NCBI GenBank assembly: GCA_965278985.1
Contig: OZ257131.1
Location: 1,612,001-1,676,000 of the forward strand
Origin: CAISIP01 sp965278985
GTDB taxonomy: Bacteria; Pseudomonadota; Gammaproteobacteria; Burkholderiales; Burkholderiaceae_C
Direction of reading: 5' to 3'
Length of the DNA stretch: 64,000 nt
This document shows positions 1 to 8,706 of this stretch, one piece after another. The translations under genes were made by a program, and so were the position numbers. The notes below the pieces were generated by a model. The model saw nothing but the letters and a program-made list of their open reading frames with translations, had not been told where the DNA came from and made no database searches. The stretch's first letter is position 1. Each line of letters opens with the position of its first letter.

Positions 1-578
1 AATGGGCCACGCAACGCGACGCCCAGGCGCCGAGCGACATCGACGGCAACCACGCGCTGGTGGTGGGCACCGGGCCGATCGGCCAGGCCATCGCCCGCAG
101 CTGCCGCGCCCTGGGCCTGCGCGTGACGGGCGTGCGCCGCGACCGCGATGCCACCGATGGCGCCTTCGATGCCATGCGGCAGTTCGAAGACCTGCCGGCG
201 GCGCTGGCCGATGTGGACTGGGTCTTCCTGGCCTGCCCGCTCACGCCGCGCACCCGCGGCCTGGTGGACGCCGGTTTCCTGCAAGCACTGCCCACCGATG
301 CACGCCTGGTGAACGTGGCGCGCGGCGAGGTGGTCGACGAGGCCGCCCTGCATGCCGCGCTGCGCGAAGGCCGCCTGGGCGGTTGTTACAGCGACGTGTT
401 CGTCGAAGAACCCCTGCCGGCGGATTCGCCCTGGTGGGACCTGCCGCGCACGCTGGTCTCCGCCCACAGTGCCGGGGCTTCCACGGGATTTTCCGAGCGC
501 ACGGTGCAGGCATTCCGGCACAACCTCGTGCGCCTGCGGCAGGGCCTGCCTCTGCAGAACGTTGCCATCCCCGGCTGA
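1..578 (+). CDS. D-2-hydroxyacid dehydrogenase, NAD(P)-binding half (partial, 5' end outside window)
   Basis: The reading frame is open from the window edge (first full codon at base 3) to a stop at 576-578, so only the C-terminal ~190 residues are seen. It begins just before the Rossmann glycine motif VGTGPIGQAIA. The catalytic trio of the family follows in order: Arg in NVARGEVVDE, Glu in DVFVEEP and His in SAHSAG. The family interconverts 2-oxoacids and D-2-hydroxyacids with NAD(P)H in the cytosol. The gene directly downstream, 35 bases away on the same strand, is an FAD-linked D-hydroxyacid oxidoreductase, so the two probably act on related hydroxyacids. The substrate cannot be told from the sequence. 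Confidence 0.88.
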   Translation, partial: WATQRDAQAPSDIDGNHALVVGTGPIGQAIARSCRALGLRVTGVRRDRDATDGAFDAMRQFEDLPAALADVDWVFLACPLTPRTRGLVDAGFLQALPTDARLVNVARGEVVDEAALHAALREGRLGGCYSDVFVEEPLPADSPWWDLPRTLVSAHSAGASTGFSERTVQAFRHNLVRLRQGLPLQNVAIPG

Positions 579-613
579 CGACGGCCTAACCACCGAACGA
601 AAGAGGCCATTCG

Positions 614-2029
614 ATGCAAGACACCCTGGCCGCGCTGCGGGCCGTCGTGGGCGCTGCCCATTTCCTGCAGGACGCGGAACGCCTGGAACCCTACCTCGTG
701 GAACAGCGCGGCCTGTTCCGCGGCAATGCGCTGGCCGTGCTGCGGCCCGCCGACACGGCCGAGGTCGCGGCCGTGGTGCGCCTGTGCGCCGAACGCGGCA
801 TCGCCGTGGTGCCGCAGGGTGGCAACACCGGTGCCTGCGGCGGCGGCGTGCCCCAGGCAACTGGCCCCTGCATCGTGCTGTCAACGGAGCGCATGACCCG
901 CATCCGCCACCTGGACGAGCACAACTTCACCGTGACGGTGGAGGCAGGCTGCATCCTCGCACACCTGCAGGACGCGGCACGGGCAGCAGGCTGCTATTTC
1001 CCGCTGTCGCTGGGGGGCGAAGGCAGTTGCCGCATCGGCGGCAACCTGTCGACCAATGCAGGCGGTATCAATGTGCTGCGCTACGGCAACGCGCGCGAGC
1101 TGATGCTCGGGCTGGAGGTGGTGCTGCCCGACGGCCGCATCTGGGACGGCCTGCGCACGCTGCGCAAGGACAACACGGGCTACGCGCTGCGCCACTTGTT
1201 CGTAGGCGCCGAGGGCACCCTGGGCATCATCACGGCGGCAGCACTCAAGCTCTTTCCGCTGCCACGCGATTTCCAGACCGCGCTGGTGGCCGTGCCTGAC
1301 CCGGCTGCGGCGCTGGAGGTGTTCACGCAGCTGCGCCGCGCCAGTGGCGACGCGGTCTCGGCCTGCGAGCTGCTGCCGCGCACGGCGATGGACATCGGCT
1401 TCAAGAACATGCCGGGCGGGCGCGATCCCCTGCCGCAGGTGCACCCCTGGTACCTGCTGGTGGAGCTGTCCTCACCGCGCATGGGCGGGCTGCGCGAGGT
1501 GCTGGAATCCACCCTGGCCGACGCGATCGAACAGCGTTTCGCCCGGGACGCGGTGATCGCCGAGAGCGACTCGCAACGCCGCGAACTGTGGCGCCTGCGT
1601 GAGATCACGGCCGGTGGTCACCAGCACCAGGAGGGCGGGCTGATCAAGCACGACATCGCCGTGCCCCTGTCACGCATTCCCGAAATGATCACGCGCGGCA
1701 CCGCCGCCTGCGAGGCCGCGCTGCCGGGTATCCGCGTGCTGGCCTTCGGCCACATGGGCGACGGCAACCTGCATTTCAACCTGGTGCAACCCGTGGGCGC
1801 GGATGCGGCGGGCTTTTTCGCCCAGCGCGCGCGCATGAACCGCATCGTGCACGACCTGGTGCACGAACTCGACGGCAGCATTTCGGCCGAGCACGGCATC
1901 GGGCTGCTGAAGGTCGAAGAGATGCGGCGCTACAAGGCGCCGCTGGAGCTCGAGCTGATGCAGCGCATCAAGCAGGTGCTGGACCCCGCGGGCCTGATGA
2001 ACCCTGGCAAGGTGTTGCCCCCGGCCTGA
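614..2029 (+). CDS. FAD-binding oxidoreductase, D-lactate/D-2-hydroxyglutarate dehydrogenase type
   Basis: A 471-residue flavoprotein of the GlcD/D2HGDH/vanillyl-alcohol oxidase superfamily. The PCMH-type FAD-binding domain occupies roughly residues 35-215, with the glycine-rich segment VPQGGNTGACGGG and the GGNLSTNAGG motif. The FAD-oxidase C domain covers about 220-468 and keeps the metal/substrate residues in GHMGDGNLHFN and the terminal EHGIG. Length is normal for the family. A purine-rich ribosome site (AAAGAGG) lies seven bases before the ATG. It is probably cotranscribed with the D-2-hydroxyacid dehydrogenase fragment upstream. It should oxidise a D-2-hydroxyacid to the 2-oxoacid and pass electrons to an acceptor; which acid is unknown. 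Confidence 0.9.
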   Translation: MQDTLAALRAVVGAAHFLQDAERLEPYLVEQRGLFRGNALAVLRPADTAEVAAVVRLCAERGIAVVPQGGNTGACGGGVPQATGPCIVLSTERMTRIRHLDEHNFTVTVEAGCILAHLQDAARAAGCYFPLSLGGEGSCRIGGNLSTNAGGINVLRYGNARELMLGLEVVLPDGRIWDGLRTLRKDNTGYALRHLFVGAEGTLGIITAAALKLFPLPRDFQTALVAVPDPAAALEVFTQLRRASGDAVSACELLPRTAMDIGFKNMPGGRDPLPQVHPWYLLVELSSPRMGGLREVLESTLADAIEQRFARDAVIAESDSQRRELWRLREITAGGHQHQEGGLIKHDIAVPLSRIPEMITRGTAACEAALPGIRVLAFGHMGDGNLHFNLVQPVGADAAGFFAQRARMNRIVHDLVHELDGSISAEHGIGLLKVEEMRRYKAPLELELMQRIKQVLDPAGLMNPGKVLPPA

Positions 2030-2066
2030 GCCGCGTCGCGCCGGTGCCGGCGCGCAATGGGCCTTG

Positions 2067-3446
2067 TCAGGCCTCCACCCACTGGCGCAGCGCATCGATG
2101 CGCGGGATGTCGGCCAGGCCCATGAGCGCGTCGTACAGTGCCTCGCCATGGCGCACGCCGGCGCTGGCCACGCAGTCGAGGAACTTCGCGCGCAGCTGGG
2201 CCGCGTCGATCGGCAGGCGTGCGTGGCCACGCGCAAAACGCACCTCGCCGCTGTCCACGACCTGCCCGTCCACCAGGTGCAGCCGGATGCGGTCCGTGGG
2301 GCTGAACACGGCGTCGTCCGCGCTGACATCGTCGCGCAGTTCCAGGTCGGTCATGGCGACCAGCCGGCGCACGGCGTCGCTCTCGTAGAAGGCCGGCTCC
2401 AGCTGCGCGAAGCCCGCTGCCTGCGCCAGCAGGCCGCTGGCCACCGAGAAGGCCACGCTGTAGCGCGCCTCCAGTGGCGTGCGGGGTTGGCCGTAGCGGG
2501 CCATCTCGGCCTGCCGGCGGCCCACGGCGACGTCGATGCGCGCCACATCCTCCACGCGCCAGCCGCCGCGCTGCGCGAGGTCGATGGCCGCGTCCGCCAG
2601 GCGGTGCACGGAGTAGCACAGCGGGTACTTCTTGATGCCCAGGCCTTCGGACAACACGCGCAGCCGCGAGGCGTCCAGTGCCAGCGGCCTCTGGATGTCG
2701 GCTCGCTTGCGCGGGGAGATGGTGCGCAGGAATCCACCGGGGCGCTCCAGCGCGTCGGCCGAGGCCGTCACGCCGTGGCGTGCCAGGTCCACGGCCTGGA
2801 GGGCTGCCTGCGCCACGCGCCCCACCTGCACGGCCTTGGCCGGAGTGCCGAAGTTCACGGACATGCCGCCTCCCATGCTGGCCGCCAGGCCCAGCGCGGC
2901 GCGGGTTCGCGGCAGGTCCAGGCCGCCGAGGTTGCACAGCGCCGCGGTCACGGCCAACGGGCCCAGCAGGCCGCTGGGATGCCATCCGGTAGGGTGCAGC
3001 GAGTCGGGCTCGCGCGACGCCAGTTCCGCCAGCACCTCGTAGCCCACGACCCAGGCGCGCAGCAGCGCCTCCCCACCGGCGCCCTGCACCTCGGCCGCGG
3101 CCAACAGCGCGGGCAGCAGCATGGCGCTGGGGTGGCAGCCGAAGGCGACATCGTCCATGGCGAAGGCGTGCGCGGCCGTGCCGTTCACCAGGGCGGCATC
3201 CCCGGCACGCAGGCGCTCGCGGCTGAACAGCACGCTGGCTCCCTGCCCGTCGGCCGGCACCGCGAACCCCGAGACCGACGCCCGCACCGCCTGCACCACG
3301 GGTTCGTGCCGCGCCGCCAGCATCAGGCCGATGGTGTCGATCACGCCGGTGCGGGCCACGTCCAGCGCGGCACGCGGCACGCTACGCAGGCCAGTGATGA
3401 AGCGCGCGAGGTCTTCGGTCAGGGGGGTGGGAGCGAGGTCGGCCAT
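2067..3446 (-). CDS. MmgE/PrpD family protein
   Basis: A 459-residue protein of the MmgE/PrpD family, which includes 2-methylcitrate dehydratase and cis-aconitate decarboxylase. The N-terminal all-helical domain starts around LARFITGL and carries the FAMDD and GCHPS motifs near residues 90-115. The C-terminal domain, about 270-400, includes IKKYPLCYSVHR. I chose the ATG at 3446 because the family usually starts a few residues before LTEDLARF; an in-frame ATG lies 12 codons further upstream. A perfect 14-base palindrome sits 59 bases upstream of this start, so the gene may have its own promoter even though it is the last member of a long minus-strand series. Members in such catabolic clusters are usually assumed to be lyases or dehydratases of branched or methylated acids. 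Confidence 0.87.
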   Translation of the reverse strand: MADLAPTPLTEDLARFITGLRSVPRAALDVARTGVIDTIGLMLAARHEPVVQAVRASVSGFAVPADGQGASVLFSRERLRAGDAALVNGTAAHAFAMDDVAFGCHPSAMLLPALLAAAEVQGAGGEALLRAWVVGYEVLAELASREPDSLHPTGWHPSGLLGPLAVTAALCNLGGLDLPRTRAALGLAASMGGGMSVNFGTPAKAVQVGRVAQAALQAVDLARHGVTASADALERPGGFLRTISPRKRADIQRPLALDASRLRVLSEGLGIKKYPLCYSVHRLADAAIDLAQRGGWRVEDVARIDVAVGRRQAEMARYGQPRTPLEARYSVAFSVASGLLAQAAGFAQLEPAFYESDAVRRLVAMTDLELRDDVSADDAVFSPTDRIRLHLVDGQVVDSGEVRFARGHARLPIDAAQLRAKFLDCVASAGVRHGEALYDALMGLADIPRIDALRQWVEA

Positions 3447-3504
3447 GGCTGCAGAAATGGTGAGGCAGGCAGGTGCCCGCAATGGAGTGCGGGCACTCTA
3501 TCAC

Positions 3505-3518
3505 ATTGTCCGGACAAT
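3505..3518. promoter_or_regulatory. Perfect 14-bp palindrome, putative operator for the prpD-like gene
   Basis: The sequence ATTGTCCGGACAAT is a perfect inverted repeat in the 108-base gap between the FMN oxidase stop and the MmgE/PrpD start. The same core (TGTCCGGACA) recurs at 13813-13824 in the divergent Bug/hydrolase promoter, and a degenerate copy lies at 13781-13798. The symmetry and size resemble GntR-family operators, but no GntR gene lies in the window. Assignment to a regulator is inference. Confidence 0.6.
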
Positions 3519-3554
3519 ACGCACCGTACCCACCCTACCCACCTGCGCGCAGGT

Positions 3555-4706
3555 TCAGGACGCACCTGCCCGTACGAGCGCGGCGCGCAGGCGCTGTCCG
3601 TCCGGCCGCGCGCAGCCCAGCAGCGCCAGGTCCCGCAGGATCTCTGCGCGCAGCAGCGCAACGGCGCGTGCCACGCCTTCCTGCCCGCCCACGACCGCGG
3701 CGTAGAGGAACGGCCGCCCGAGCAGCACGTGGCCTGCACCCAGCGCCAGCGCCTTGAGCACGTCCGTGCCACGGCGCACGCCGCTGTCGAGCAACAGTTC
3801 CATGCCCGCCGCCTCGGCCTGCAGCGCCGGCAGCGCCCGCAGTGGGGGCACCGCGCCATCGAGCTGGCGGCCGCCGTGGTTGGAGACCACCACGGCGTCC
3901 ACGCCGGCATCGCGCGCCGCGCGCAGGTCTTCGGGCGCGAGCACGCCCTTGAGCACCAGCCGGCCCGGCCAGCGGTCCCGCAGGCGGCGCAGGTCATCCC
4001 AGTCCAGGTTGTCGCGGCGGTGCGGACGCGTGGCGCGCATCGAGATCATGGGTACCCGCGCCAGCGGGTAGTTCTCGAAGTACGGCATGCCTTCGCGGGC
4101 CAGGCTGCGCAGGAGCGTGCCCACCAGCCAGCGCGGGTGCAGCACGCCGTCGAGCATCAACCGCGGCGTGGGCCGCAGTGGCGAGGTGTAGCCATTGCGC
4201 ACATCGCGCTCGCGGTTGCCGCCGACGGGCACGTCCACCGTGATGACCAGGGTCTGGAAACCGGAGTCCTGCACGCGGTCCACCAACCGCTGGTTCTCCG
4301 CGGCATCCACCGAGAGGTAGGCCTGGAACCAGGCCTGCGGGTTCTCGCGGATGACGCGTTCCATCGCCACCAGCGAACTGCCACTGAGCACGAAGGGAAT
4401 GTTGGCCAGGGCGGCGGCGCGGGCCAGCACCAGGTCCGCCTGCAGTGCGGCCAGGCCCATCGCGCCCATGGGGGCGATGCCGAAAGGCGCAGCCCATTCC
4501 CGGCCCAGCGTGGTGACCGCGCAATCGCGGTCCGAGGTATCGCGCAGCACGCGCGGCTGCCAATGCCAGTCGTCGAAGGCGGCGCGGTTGGCGCGCACGG
4601 CGGCGCCCTCTTCGGAGCCGCCTTCGATGTATTCGAAGATGCAGCGTGGCAGGCGGCTGCGTGCGGCCGGCTCGAAGTCGCCGAGGTTCAGGTAGCGCGC
4701 GCTCAC
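3555..4706 (-). CDS. FMN-dependent alpha-hydroxy-acid oxidizing protein
   Basis: A member of the lactate/mandelate/glycolate oxidase (LldD) TIM-barrel family, about 383 residues. Recognisable family residues run in order: Tyr in FEYIEGGSEEG, the second active-site Tyr in WFQAYLS, Lys in RLVLKGVL, the base His and Arg in VSNHGGRQLDG, and the phosphate-binding DSGVRRGTDV. It should oxidise an L-2-hydroxyacid to the 2-oxoacid using FMN. I selected the GTG at 4706 because it forms a GTGA overlap with the stop of the upstream aldolase gene, typical of translational coupling; an ATG 11 codons earlier (4739) would overlap that gene by 37 bases. Together with the aldolase it suggests cleavage and oxidation of a hydroxyacid. 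Confidence 0.88.
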   Translation of the reverse strand: MSARYLNLGDFEPAARSRLPRCIFEYIEGGSEEGAAVRANRAAFDDWHWQPRVLRDTSDRDCAVTTLGREWAAPFGIAPMGAMGLAALQADLVLARAAALANIPFVLSGSSLVAMERVIRENPQAWFQAYLSVDAAENQRLVDRVQDSGFQTLVITVDVPVGGNRERDVRNGYTSPLRPTPRLMLDGVLHPRWLVGTLLRSLAREGMPYFENYPLARVPMISMRATRPHRRDNLDWDDLRRLRDRWPGRLVLKGVLAPEDLRAARDAGVDAVVVSNHGGRQLDGAVPPLRALPALQAEAAGMELLLDSGVRRGTDVLKALALGAGHVLLGRPFLYAAVVGGQEGVARAVALLRAEILRDLALLGCARPDGQRLRAALVRAGAS

Positions 4707-5455
4707 GAGCCAGCTCCGGTCGTCCGCAAGCTGTCGCACTCCGCCGTGATGGCCGTGCGCAGCAGGTCACGTGCGAACAGCATCACCAGGTTGCCGCCCG
4801 CCGCGAAGGTGGCCTGCGTGCCGTAGCGCCCCACCGGCGCGCCGGCCGACACACCGGCTGCCTGCGCCCGCGCCAGCACCGAGAAGGCCAGCGCGCGCAC
4901 GCTGGCATGGTCGCCGCGGCGCGGCAGGCCCATGGAGACGGCTAGGTCGCCCGTGCCGACCAGGAAGGCGTCCACGAGGCCTGTGGCGCAGAAATCCTCG
5001 ACGCGCCCGATCGCGGGCTCGGACTCCAGCAGCACGATGTGCAGGAAGTCCTGCACGCCGGGCGGGTCGCAGTCCACCACCAGGCGGTGCAGCGCACGCA
5101 GTTCGTCGGGCGACTCCACATCGGGGTGGATGAAGCCGTCGATGCCGGCGTCGATGAAGCGGCGCAGCACCCCCGCGTCACGGGTCCAGGGCCGCACGAC
5201 CGCGGCCGCGCCGTGGGCATGGGCTGCCAGGCGCATCGCGCCCACGGTTTCCATGTCGGGGCCGCCGTGCTCGCAGTCGATGAAGATGAGGTCCGCGCCC
5301 TGCTGCGCGCAGAAGGCGGCCAACTCGGGCGCGGCGAACTCGGGGTTGATGCCCAGCACCGGCATGCGCGTGCGCAGCTTCTGCCGCAGCCTGGCGCGGG
5401 GAGATTCGGAGGGGGCAGTGGGAGGTCGGCCGATCACTAGGGGCTGGGGTGGCAT
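4703..5455 (-). CDS. HpcH/HpaI aldolase/citrate lyase family protein
   Basis: A class II pyruvate-type aldolase of the HpcH/HpaI family, about 250 residues from the ATG at 5455. Visible motifs are FIDCEHGGPDME (metal and pyruvate-binding region, normally E-H-x-x-x-D/E), VVRPW (catalytic Arg) and DGFIHPDVES in place of the usual GI-PxVxT segment. The C-terminal VGTGDLAVSMGLP corresponds to the family signature for the second metal ligand. These enzymes reversibly cleave 4-hydroxy-2-oxoacids into pyruvate and an aldehyde. A GTG 21 codons upstream is also possible, and neither start has a strong ribosome site. The gene overlaps the FMN oxidase by the GTGA junction and follows the alpha/beta-hydrolase by 87 bases. 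Confidence 0.85.
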   Translation of the reverse strand: MPPQPLVIGRPPTAPSESPRARLRQKLRTRMPVLGINPEFAAPELAAFCAQQGADLIFIDCEHGGPDMETVGAMRLAAHAHGAAAVVRPWTRDAGVLRRFIDAGIDGFIHPDVESPDELRALHRLVVDCDPPGVQDFLHIVLLESEPAIGRVEDFCATGLVDAFLVGTGDLAVSMGLPRRGDHASVRALAFSVLARAQAAGVSAGAPVGRYGTQATFAAGGNLVMLFARDLLRTAITAECDSLRTTGAGS

Positions 5456-5542
5456 GCGACGAATGGGTTGCGAGAACGAGGAGAAGATGCTTTCGGATGC
5501 GTGGGGACGCGTTGACACCGATGGCCGAACGCCAACGGCCCT

Positions 5543-6445
5543 TCAACCCGCCGCGCCCAGCAGCGGCAACACCGCCGCGTGGAAGGCCTCGGGCTGCTCA
5601 TAGGCCACCCAATGCCCGGCTTGTGGGATCCACTGCACGGATGCCACGCCCACCGCCCGCAGCGCCGCCTCCAGCGGCTCCCGGGTGTGCGCGAACATGA
5701 TGTCCTCATGGCCCCAGATGCCGTGCACCGGGCAGCGCACCTGCGGGAGCACGCGCAGCGTGGTGTCCGTGCGCGAGACCTCGCGGTTGCGCAGCCGGTC
5801 GGCTTCCACGGCGCCGGCTGCGACATCGGCTGCCAGGTCGTCCACCCGCGCGGGGTCGTGCAGCATCCAGATGCCGAGGTTGTGGCGGTGGATCGCATGG
5901 CGCTCGGCGGCGTCTTCCACGCGGCGCCAGGGCCGCATGCGTGCACCGGGGTCGGTGGACAGGCCGTTGCCTGCGGCGGCCACCAACACCAGGCTGCGCA
6001 CACGCGCGGGGTGCCGCGCCGCGAGGTGGCTGCCGACCATGCCGCCGAAGGAGAAACCCACCACGTGGCAGGACCGCTTGCCCAGCAACTGCTGCAGGCC
6101 GGACTCGACGATGTCGGCCACGCTCTCGGGCGTCCACGGGTCGGGCGGCAATGCCGACTCCCCCATGCCCGGCAGGTCCGGCACCCACACGGTGTAGCGC
6201 GCGGCGAAGGTGTCGATGTTGCGCACCCAGTGCGTCCATGCGCCGGCGCCGCCGTGCAGCAGCACCACCACCTCTTCGCCCTGCCCCCATCCGCGCCAAT
6301 GGACCACACCGTCGCCGCAGGGGGTGCGGGCCTGGCGCGCGGTGGTGTCCAGCCGAGCGAGGTCGCTCGGCCCGAGCGAACGGGGTTCCGGGACGCGGAG
6401 CCCGGTCGATGCGGGCGCTGTCCCCTGCAGTCCGTCCTCCGCCAT
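5543..6445 (-). CDS. Alpha/beta-fold hydrolase (MhpC-like), intact catalytic triad
   Basis: A 300-residue alpha/beta-hydrolase. The oxyanion-hole HGGAGAW, the nucleophile elbow GFSFGG (Ser), the acid in WGHEDIMF and the base in QAGHWVAYEQPEAF are all present, so this copy should be catalytically active, unlike two of the three paralogues near 14-15 kb. The ATG at 6445 shares one base with the stop of the CaiB-type gene (TGATG), showing coupled translation. Such hydrolases in aromatic or alicyclic degradation clusters cleave C-C bonds or hydrolyse esters and lactones. The exact substrate is not deducible. Confidence 0.9.
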   Translation of the reverse strand: MAEDGLQGTAPASTGLRVPEPRSLGPSDLARLDTTARQARTPCGDGVVHWRGWGQGEEVVVLLHGGAGAWTHWVRNIDTFAARYTVWVPDLPGMGESALPPDPWTPESVADIVESGLQQLLGKRSCHVVGFSFGGMVGSHLAARHPARVRSLVLVAAAGNGLSTDPGARMRPWRRVEDAAERHAIHRHNLGIWMLHDPARVDDLAADVAAGAVEADRLRNREVSRTDTTLRVLPQVRCPVHGIWGHEDIMFAHTREPLEAALRAVGVASVQWIPQAGHWVAYEQPEAFHAAVLPLLGAAG

Positions 6446-7689
6446 CAGACCACGGCCTTGTCGCGCAATGCCGCGATCTCGCCCGGAGCATAGCCCAGCG
6501 AGGCCAGCACCGCGTCGGTGTCGGCACCGGGCTCGGGCGTGGCCTCGCGCACGCGCTTGGACACACCCGACATGTTGAGCGGCGAGCCCACCAGGCGGAT
6601 GTCGCCGAGTTGCGGATGCTGCACCGGCTGCACGATGCCGAGCTGCTGCACATGCGGGTCCTCGAAGACCTGGTCCATGCGGTAGATGGGCCCGCAGGGC
6701 ACACCGGCCGCCTCGAAAAGTTGCACCCAGTGCGCTGCGCTCTGGTGGCGCGTGACCTCGCCGATCGCAGCGTTGATGGCCGCGCGGTCCTGGCTGCGTC
6801 CCTTCTGCGTGCGCCAGGCCTCCCTGGCCTTCCAGCCAGGCTGCCCCATGGCGTCGCACAGCCGCTCCCACATGCGCGCCGAACTGGCCGCGATGTTGAT
6901 GTGGCCGTCGCTCGCCGGAAACACGCCCGTGGGAATGCCGGTGGGATGGTCGTTGCCTGCCTGCTGCGCCACGTCGCCAGCCATGAGCCAGCGCGCGGCC
7001 TGGAAGTCCATCATGAAGATCTGCGCCTCCAGCAGGCTGGTGTGGACCCAGCGCCCTACGCCTGTGCGCGCGCGCTCGAACAGCGCCGTCATGATGGCCA
7101 GCGCCAGCAGGTTGCCTGCCGTGAGGTCGGCCACCGCGATGCCCGCGCGCATGGGGCCGGCGCCGGGCTGGCCCGTGACGGACATGAGCCCGCCCATGCC
7201 CTGCGCGATCTGGTCCACGCCGGCGCGCTCGCGGTAGGGGCCTTCCTGGCCGAAGCCGCTGAGGCTGCCGTAGACCAGCCGCGGGTTGATGGCGTGCACA
7301 TCGTCCCACGCGACCTTCAGGCGGTCCTTCACCGAGGCGCGCATGTTCTCCACCAGCACGTCGGCTGTGGCCACCAGCTTCATGAAGGCGGCGTGGCCTT
7401 CGGGCTGCTTGAGGTCCAGCCGGAGGGAGCGCTTGTTGCGATGCAGGTTCTGGTAGTCCGGCCCGTGCGTCGCGCCCACGGCGTCCTCGCGCGCACCGGA
7501 GCCGGCGGCGGGTGCTGGGGGCTCGATGCGGATCACCTCGGCCCCCCAGTCCGCGAGGTGGCGCACGGCCGTGGGGCCGGCACGTGCCAGCGTAAGGTCG
7601 ATCACGACCAGGCCCGAGAGGGGCAGCAGGGCCGGCGCGTCGGCGGCGGACGGGGCCGAGGGCATGGCGGGGGCGGTGGCGCTGTGCAT
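6445..7689 (-). CDS. CaiB/BaiF family CoA transferase
   Basis: A 414-residue class III CoA transferase. Diagnostic segments include LVVIDLTLARAGPTAVRHLADWGAEVI near the N-terminus, RNKRSLRLDLK, the LVENMRA region and SGFGQEGPYRERAGVD. The likely nucleophilic Asp lies in GIAVADLTAGN, where the family aspartate forms the aspartyl-CoA intermediate. It transfers CoA to a carboxylic acid, probably activating the island's substrate for the enoyl-CoA hydratase encoded further upstream on the same strand. The chosen ATG at 7689 lies 12 bases after the stop of the Bug receptor; an in-frame ATG eight codons later is an alternative. Confidence 0.92.
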   Translation of the reverse strand: MHSATAPAMPSAPSAADAPALLPLSGLVVIDLTLARAGPTAVRHLADWGAEVIRIEPPAPAAGSGAREDAVGATHGPDYQNLHRNKRSLRLDLKQPEGHAAFMKLVATADVLVENMRASVKDRLKVAWDDVHAINPRLVYGSLSGFGQEGPYRERAGVDQIAQGMGGLMSVTGQPGAGPMRAGIAVADLTAGNLLALAIMTALFERARTGVGRWVHTSLLEAQIFMMDFQAARWLMAGDVAQQAGNDHPTGIPTGVFPASDGHINIAASSARMWERLCDAMGQPGWKAREAWRTQKGRSQDRAAINAAIGEVTRHQSAAHWVQLFEAAGVPCGPIYRMDQVFEDPHVQQLGIVQPVQHPQLGDIRLVGSPLNMSGVSKRVREATPEPGADTDAVLASLGYAPGEIAALRDKAVV

Positions 7690-7700
7690 GGTGGACGCGG

Positions 7701-8675
7701 CTACTCGATCGGGATGTTGCGGGTCTTGATCAGCGTGCCCAGGCGCGCACGCTCGCTGTTCACGAAGCCGGTGAAGGCCTCGCGCGTGCCGCCCATGGGC
7801 ACCAGCGACAGCGTCGTGAACTTCTCGCGCACTGCCGGCAGCGCCAGCACGGCGTTGATGTCGGCATTGAGCTTGTCCTGGACGGCCACGGGCGTCTTGC
7901 CCAGCACGAAGATGCCACCCCAGTTGTCGGCGCGGTAGTCGCCCAGCAGGTTCTTGTCGACCACGGGCACGTCGGGCCACGCGGTCAAGGGCTTGTCGCT
8001 GCCCACCATCAGCGCCTTGACCTTGGCGCCGTTCTTGGAGATCTGCGAATTCATCGACGGAGATGCGAAGGCCGCGTCGATGTGGTCGCCGGCCATCGCA
8101 GGAAACGTGGCCGCGCTGCCGGCGTAGGGCACGTGCACCATGGTGATGCCGGTGCTGGCCGCGAAATTCTCGGCGTCGATGTGCGTGGTGCTGCCGATGC
8201 CGGTGGAGCCGAAGGACACGCCCGCGGGGTTCTTCTTCGCCCACTCGATGAACTCGCGCAGGTTGTTGACCGGCAGCGATGCGCGCACATACAGCACAGA
8301 GGGGGTGTTGTAGAGCGGCACCACCGCCGAGAAGGCGTTGAAGTCGAACGGCACGACGCGCTGGTAGGGCACCACGCCCATGACGGCCGTGCCCAGGAAC
8401 AGCGTGCGGCCGTCGGCCGGCTGCTCCATCACATACCGTGCGGCAACGGTGACGCCGGCACCCGGCTTGCTGATCACCAGCACCGGCTCGTTCCATTTTT
8501 TCGACAGCTCCTCGGCGATGACGCGGGCCAGTGCGTCGGTGGAGCCGCCGGGTGCGATGGGCACCACCAGCTCGATGGGCTTGGCATGGGCCGCCAGCGG
8601 TGCGGCGACGGCCAGCGCCAGCGTGGCGCCCCAGGTGCGCAGCCGTTGGCTGCAGGTCTGCAGGAAGGTGGTCAT
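7701..8675 (-). CDS. Bug/TctC family tripartite tricarboxylate transporter substrate-binding protein
   Basis: A 324-residue periplasmic receptor with an N-terminal signal peptide ending near AAHAKP. The family signature VPIAPGGSTDALAR follows immediately, and PGAGVTVAARYV plus the second ligand loop with VHVPYAGSA are also typical. The ATG at 8675 is preceded by GGAG with a six-base spacer; an ATG four codons upstream is less well placed. These receptors bind small carboxylates and deliver them to TctA/TctB membrane proteins or act as sensors. No TctA or TctB is present in the window. It sits between the CoA transferase and an enoyl-CoA hydratase, so it probably captures the acid these enzymes process. 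Confidence 0.93.
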   Translation of the reverse strand: MTTFLQTCSQRLRTWGATLALAVAAPLAAHAKPIELVVPIAPGGSTDALARVIAEELSKKWNEPVLVISKPGAGVTVAARYVMEQPADGRTLFLGTAVMGVVPYQRVVPFDFNAFSAVVPLYNTPSVLYVRASLPVNNLREFIEWAKKNPAGVSFGSTGIGSTTHIDAENFAASTGITMVHVPYAGSAATFPAMAGDHIDAAFASPSMNSQISKNGAKVKALMVGSDKPLTAWPDVPVVDKNLLGDYRADNWGGIFVLGKTPVAVQDKLNADINAVLALPAVREKFTTLSLVPMGGTREAFTGFVNSERARLGTLIKTRNIPIE

Positions 8676-8706
8676 GGGTGTCTCCAAAGTTTCTGTGGTT
8701 GTGCAG

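Noticed and set aside
2064..4826. A 920-codon open frame on the plus strand opposite the prpD-like and FMN oxidase genes
   Set aside because: Same His/Gln/Arg-rich shadow composition; the minus-strand products carry conserved family motifs.
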